From positions 1 through 6,789 of the forward strand of contig DAOTZS010000151.1 of assembly GCA_034434335.1 (NCBI GenBank): a stretch of DNA of 6,789 nucleotides, given 5' to 3'. Made by a program: the position numbers and the translations under genes. Every line of letters begins with the position of its first letter. Position 1 is the first letter of the stretch. Positions 4,499 through 6,789 of this stretch are shown here, in pieces. Under the pieces are notes generated by a model. It saw only the letters and a list, made by a program, of their open reading frames with translations, did not search any database and was not told where the DNA came from. The stretch is from DAOTZS01 sp034434335 (GTDB lineage Bacteria; Chloroflexota; Anaerolineae; CG2-30-64-16).

Positions 4499-5917
4499 TC
4501 ACTCGCAGCGCAGGCCCACGAAGACAAAGATCAGGTCGTTGACGTTGGTATTGGTCGGCCCGGTGATGAGCAGGTCGCCCAGGGCAGCCAGGTAGCGATA
4601 GCTGTCGTTAGCTGCCAGCGCCGCATGTGCATCGAGCCCCAACGCCCGTCCCCGGGCCACGGTGTCTGGGGTGGCGATGCCGCCGGCCGCGTCGGTTGGG
4701 CCGTCGTTGCCGTCGGTGGCCAGGGCGACGATGGCCACCTCGCTGTCCTGGGGCAGGCGACAACCATCCAGCGCGATGCCGGCAGCCAACGCCAATTCCT
4801 GGTTACGGCCCCCCAGCCCCGGGCCACGCACTGTGACAGTGGTTTCCCCACCCAACACCAGGCACGCCGGCGTAGCCAGGTCTGACTGGCCGCAGGCGAC
4901 CCCCTGGGCAAGCCCAGCCATCACCTTTCCCACCTCGCGCGCTTCCCCCTGCACATACGTGGTGAGCAGCAGGCCATGCCAACCCAGGCGTTGGGCGGCA
5001 GCCACCGCGGCCTGCCCGGCCCTGAAATTGTCCCCGATCACAACGTTCACTACCCGCTCGAACAGAGGGTCTCCGGGCTTGGGGGTCTCGGGCAGTTCAC
5101 CGGCCACGCCGCGGCGCAGGTGGCCAAGCACGCTTGGGGGAAGAGCGTCTGCCAGGCCATAACGCGTGATCACGGCCAGGGCGTCGGCAAAAGTGGTGGG
5201 GTCGGGCACTGTGGGGCCGGAGGCAATGACGTCCAATGGGCTGCCCACCACGTCGGAGAGGATCAGGCTGGCCACCCGCGCAGGGGCAGCCAGACGTGCC
5301 AACTGGCCACCCTGGAGTTGAGAGCAATGCTTGCGCACGGTGTTGATCTCGGTGATGTCGGCGCCGCAGCGCAGAAGGGCATCGGTCAAAGCCTGGTACT
5401 CCTCCAAAGTGATGCCTGGCGCCGGCAATGGCAGGAGCGCGGAGCCACCTCCCGATAGCAACACGATCACCAGGTCGTCAGCGCTCAGGTTGGCCAGGGT
5501 GGCGGCTATTTGCCGTGCTCCTTGTTGGCCGGCCGCGTCGGGCACAGGGTGGCCAGCCTCGACCAGGGTGACAGGATAGGTGGCAGCTGGCCGGGAGGGC
5601 CTCACAGGGCCGGCGCGCTGGCCGAAGCGAACCTGCCATCCCCCGGCTGCTGCCGTGTGACCATACTTGACGTTGACGATCCCCCCGGCAATGCGAGGAC
5701 CCAGGATCTCCACCAGCGCCGCGGCCATAGGCGCACCAGCCTTGCCCCCGCCTACTACCACCACGCGGCGGATCCGGCCCAGATCGTATGTCGCAGGCCC
5801 GATCTGCAACTGGTCACCAACAAGGCTGACGTGACTGCGCACCGCCTGGGCCGGATCAACGGCGCGCAAGGCGGCATCCAGGATGTGGCAGATATCATCT
5901 CTAAGAGTAGATCTCAT
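4499..5917 (-). CDS. Glycerate 2-kinase, DUF4147/MOFRL family
   Basis: This 472-aa protein matches the GckA/TtuD-type glycerate kinases, which phosphorylate D-glycerate with ATP to 2-phosphoglycerate, feeding serine-cycle, glyoxylate or sugar-acid carbon into lower glycolysis. In the N-terminal DUF4147 part: GGGKAG (56-61), EAGHPVPD (120-127), LLSGGGSALLPLP (153-165), INTVRKHCSQLQGGQLA (191-207) and SDVVGSPLDVIASGPTVPD (221-239). In the C-terminal MOFRL part: LGGETTVTVRGPGLGGRNQE (355-374), ATDGNDGPTDAAGG (400-413) and TGPTNTNVNDL (452-462). An insert rich in Gly, Arg and Pro (about 89-114) makes it slightly long. It starts 3 nt after the upstream gene and has only a weak TAGGG 11 nt ahead. 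Older records often mislabel this family hydroxypyruvate reductase. Confidence 0.93.
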   Translation of the reverse strand: MRSTLRDDICHILDAALRAVDPAQAVRSHVSLVGDQLQIGPATYDLGRIRRVVVVGGGKAGAPMAAALVEILGPRIAGGIVNVKYGHTAAAGGWQVRFGQRAGPVRPSRPAATYPVTLVEAGHPVPDAAGQQGARQIAATLANLSADDLVIVLLSGGGSALLPLPAPGITLEEYQALTDALLRCGADITEINTVRKHCSQLQGGQLARLAAPARVASLILSDVVGSPLDVIASGPTVPDPTTFADALAVITRYGLADALPPSVLGHLRRGVAGELPETPKPGDPLFERVVNVVIGDNFRAGQAAVAAAQRLGWHGLLLTTYVQGEAREVGKVMAGLAQGVACGQSDLATPACLVLGGETTVTVRGPGLGGRNQELALAAGIALDGCRLPQDSEVAIVALATDGNDGPTDAAGGIATPDTVARGRALGLDAHAALAANDSYRYLAALGDLLITGPTNTNVNDLIFVFVGLRCE

Positions 5918-5920
5918 GTG

Positions 5921-6789
5921 CTATTTTGCCCTACGGAAGACAGCCCTCAGCGCGGCCACCACACGCCAGCCATAGCAGAGCGGGGTGAGCCAGCGGCTCG
6001 CTGGCCGGTAACGCTTCTGCATATAGGACCAGGGTGGGAAGAGGGTCTGGGCCAGATAGGTTACCCGCGCATGCCAGCCGCCAGCCCCGCGTGCCCGCAG
6101 CCAAAGCAACTGGCCAACCCGTGGCGGCCTTCCCCAGGCCATGGCCAGGCGACGCTTATCTTCATCATCGGGCTCCACCTCCGCCAGAGCCGAGCAAGCC
6201 TCGGCAGGTAGGCACGGACCGAACATCGCGTCGGCCAGCTCCAGCCAATAGCGCAACGCCCCGGCCAGGTGCGACTCCTTTGCACGGGCCACCAGCGCTG
6301 GCCAGTCCCAGGTCACGCCATACCGATCCAACAGCAGGCGCAGGTCCAGCAGCCACAGCAAGTTCCAGTTGAGGCTGTGCTGCAACAGGTGCGCGGCTGC
6401 GTGGAGCAGTTGATCGCTGGGATCCAGAACTCGCGCCTGGAAGCTGCCGAAATCGACCTGGCATGCCCGGCTGGCCATGGCTGCGAGCTGGACATGCCGC
6501 GCATACCGCAGGTCATGGACCAGGTTCCAATGCACTTCCACCGCCACCTGCCAGCCAGCGGCAAGCTCACGACGAGCATGCAAATGGTTGCCAAACGCCA
6601 GGTGGTGTTCGGGATCCAGTCCTTCGTCCCTATAGCCGTGCTCTGCCAATACCTGTCGCACGGCTGGCATCTGCCCTCGCTCCACCAGCAGGTCAAGATC
6701 AGAGATTGGACGGGCACCAGGCACAGGATAGACGGTGGCTCCCAGCGCCATCCCTTTGAGTACAATAGGGTCTATCCCCGCCGAACGGA
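5921..6789 (-). CDS. NTP_transf_5-type putative nucleotidyltransferase (5' partial)
   Basis: The frame is open to the window edge: 288 codons are visible and the true start lies outside. An ATG at 6751 is internal, because the 12 residues before it (including IVLKG) belong to the family motif. Numbering from the first visible residue: IVLKGMALGATVY (8-20), then RPISDLDLLV (26-35) with the metal-binding Asp pair D30/D32. VEVHWNL (83-89) and a His-rich helix LLHAAAHLLQHSLNW (127-141) with LLWLLDLRLLLDRYG follow. The basic C-terminus has LFPPWSYMQKRY and ends FRRAK. This matches the uncharacterised nucleotidyltransferase family (Pfam NTP_transf_5), often 350-400 aa, so roughly 80-100 residues are missing. 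Substrate unknown. It is co-directional with, and 3 nt from, the glycerate kinase. Confidence 0.82.
   Translation of the reverse strand, partial: RSAGIDPIVLKGMALGATVYPVPGARPISDLDLLVERGQMPAVRQVLAEHGYRDEGLDPEHHLAFGNHLHARRELAAGWQVAVEVHWNLVHDLRYARHVQLAAMASRACQVDFGSFQARVLDPSDQLLHAAAHLLQHSLNWNLLWLLDLRLLLDRYGVTWDWPALVARAKESHLAGALRYWLELADAMFGPCLPAEACSALAEVEPDDEDKRRLAMAWGRPPRVGQLLWLRARGAGGWHARVTYLAQTLFPPWSYMQKRYRPASRWLTPLCYGWRVVAALRAVFRRAK

Noticed and set aside
4662..5458. Two overlapping plus-strand frames opposite the glycerate kinase
   Set aside because: Both are shadows of a gene whose conserved motifs run without break on the minus strand.
5510..6211. Plus-strand open frame of 233 codons opposite the kinase/nucleotidyltransferase junction
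   Set aside because: It spans two real minus-strand genes, has no recognisable domain and is rich in Arg/Pro/Ala, as expected of a GC-rich shadow frame.
6740..6751. ATG 6751 as the start of the nucleotidyltransferase
   Set aside because: The frame stays open to the window edge and the residues before it (IVLKG) are part of the conserved family motif, so the gene is 5' partial.

Overview
The window is bacterial, GC-rich DNA with good Shine-Dalgarno sites. It covers the end of a classic translation/transcription gene cluster, followed by a convergent pair of metabolic or accessory genes. Gene order on the plus strand is tuf (3' end), rpmG, tRNA-Trp(CCA), secE, nusG, rplK, rplA, rplJ, rplL, the conserved bacterial tuf-secE-nusG-L11-L1-L10-L12 block. 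The GC-rich codon use, a NusG with a long acidic N-terminal tail, a thermophile-like L10 C-terminus and intergenic spacers rich in palindromes make Chloroflexota (Anaerolineae-like) my best guess. That is an impression from general features and was not tested by any search.

Left part (1-4199): all genes run on the plus strand. EF-Tu delivers aminoacyl-tRNA, and L33, L11, L1, L10 and L7/L12 are parts of the 50S subunit; L11, L10 and L12 form the factor-binding stalk. SecE is a core subunit of the Sec translocon and NusG is the elongation factor. The spacers are not empty. There is a 105-nt imperfect inverted repeat before the tRNA and a 68-nt near-continuous hairpin between the tRNA and secE. 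A 12-bp hairpin followed by a U-rich tail lies between nusG and rplK, and a set of small hairpins lies between rplK and rplA. A well-formed L10-type leader with an attenuator terminator precedes rplJ. The start codons of secE (GTG) and rplJ (TTG) are non-ATG and are supported by Shine-Dalgarno placement and family length.

Middle (4200-4498): a gene-free 299-bp convergent junction packed with palindromes. It contains three small consecutive hairpins, an imperfect purine/pyrimidine hairpin and a perfect 22-bp inverted repeat with a 3-nt loop. rpoB, which commonly follows rplL, is not here.

Right part (4499-6789): two minus-strand genes, only 3 nt apart. The upstream one is the C-terminal three quarters or so of an NTP_transf_5-type putative nucleotidyltransferase, whose 5' end lies outside the window. 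The downstream one is a complete MOFRL-family glycerate 2-kinase. Their functional link is unknown.

Most of the window is ordinary housekeeping sequence. The observations most worth checking are the tRNA-Trp/secE hairpin, the three ribosomal-operon leader structures, the palindrome-rich junction after rplL and the uncharacterised nucleotidyltransferase coupled to glycerate kinase.
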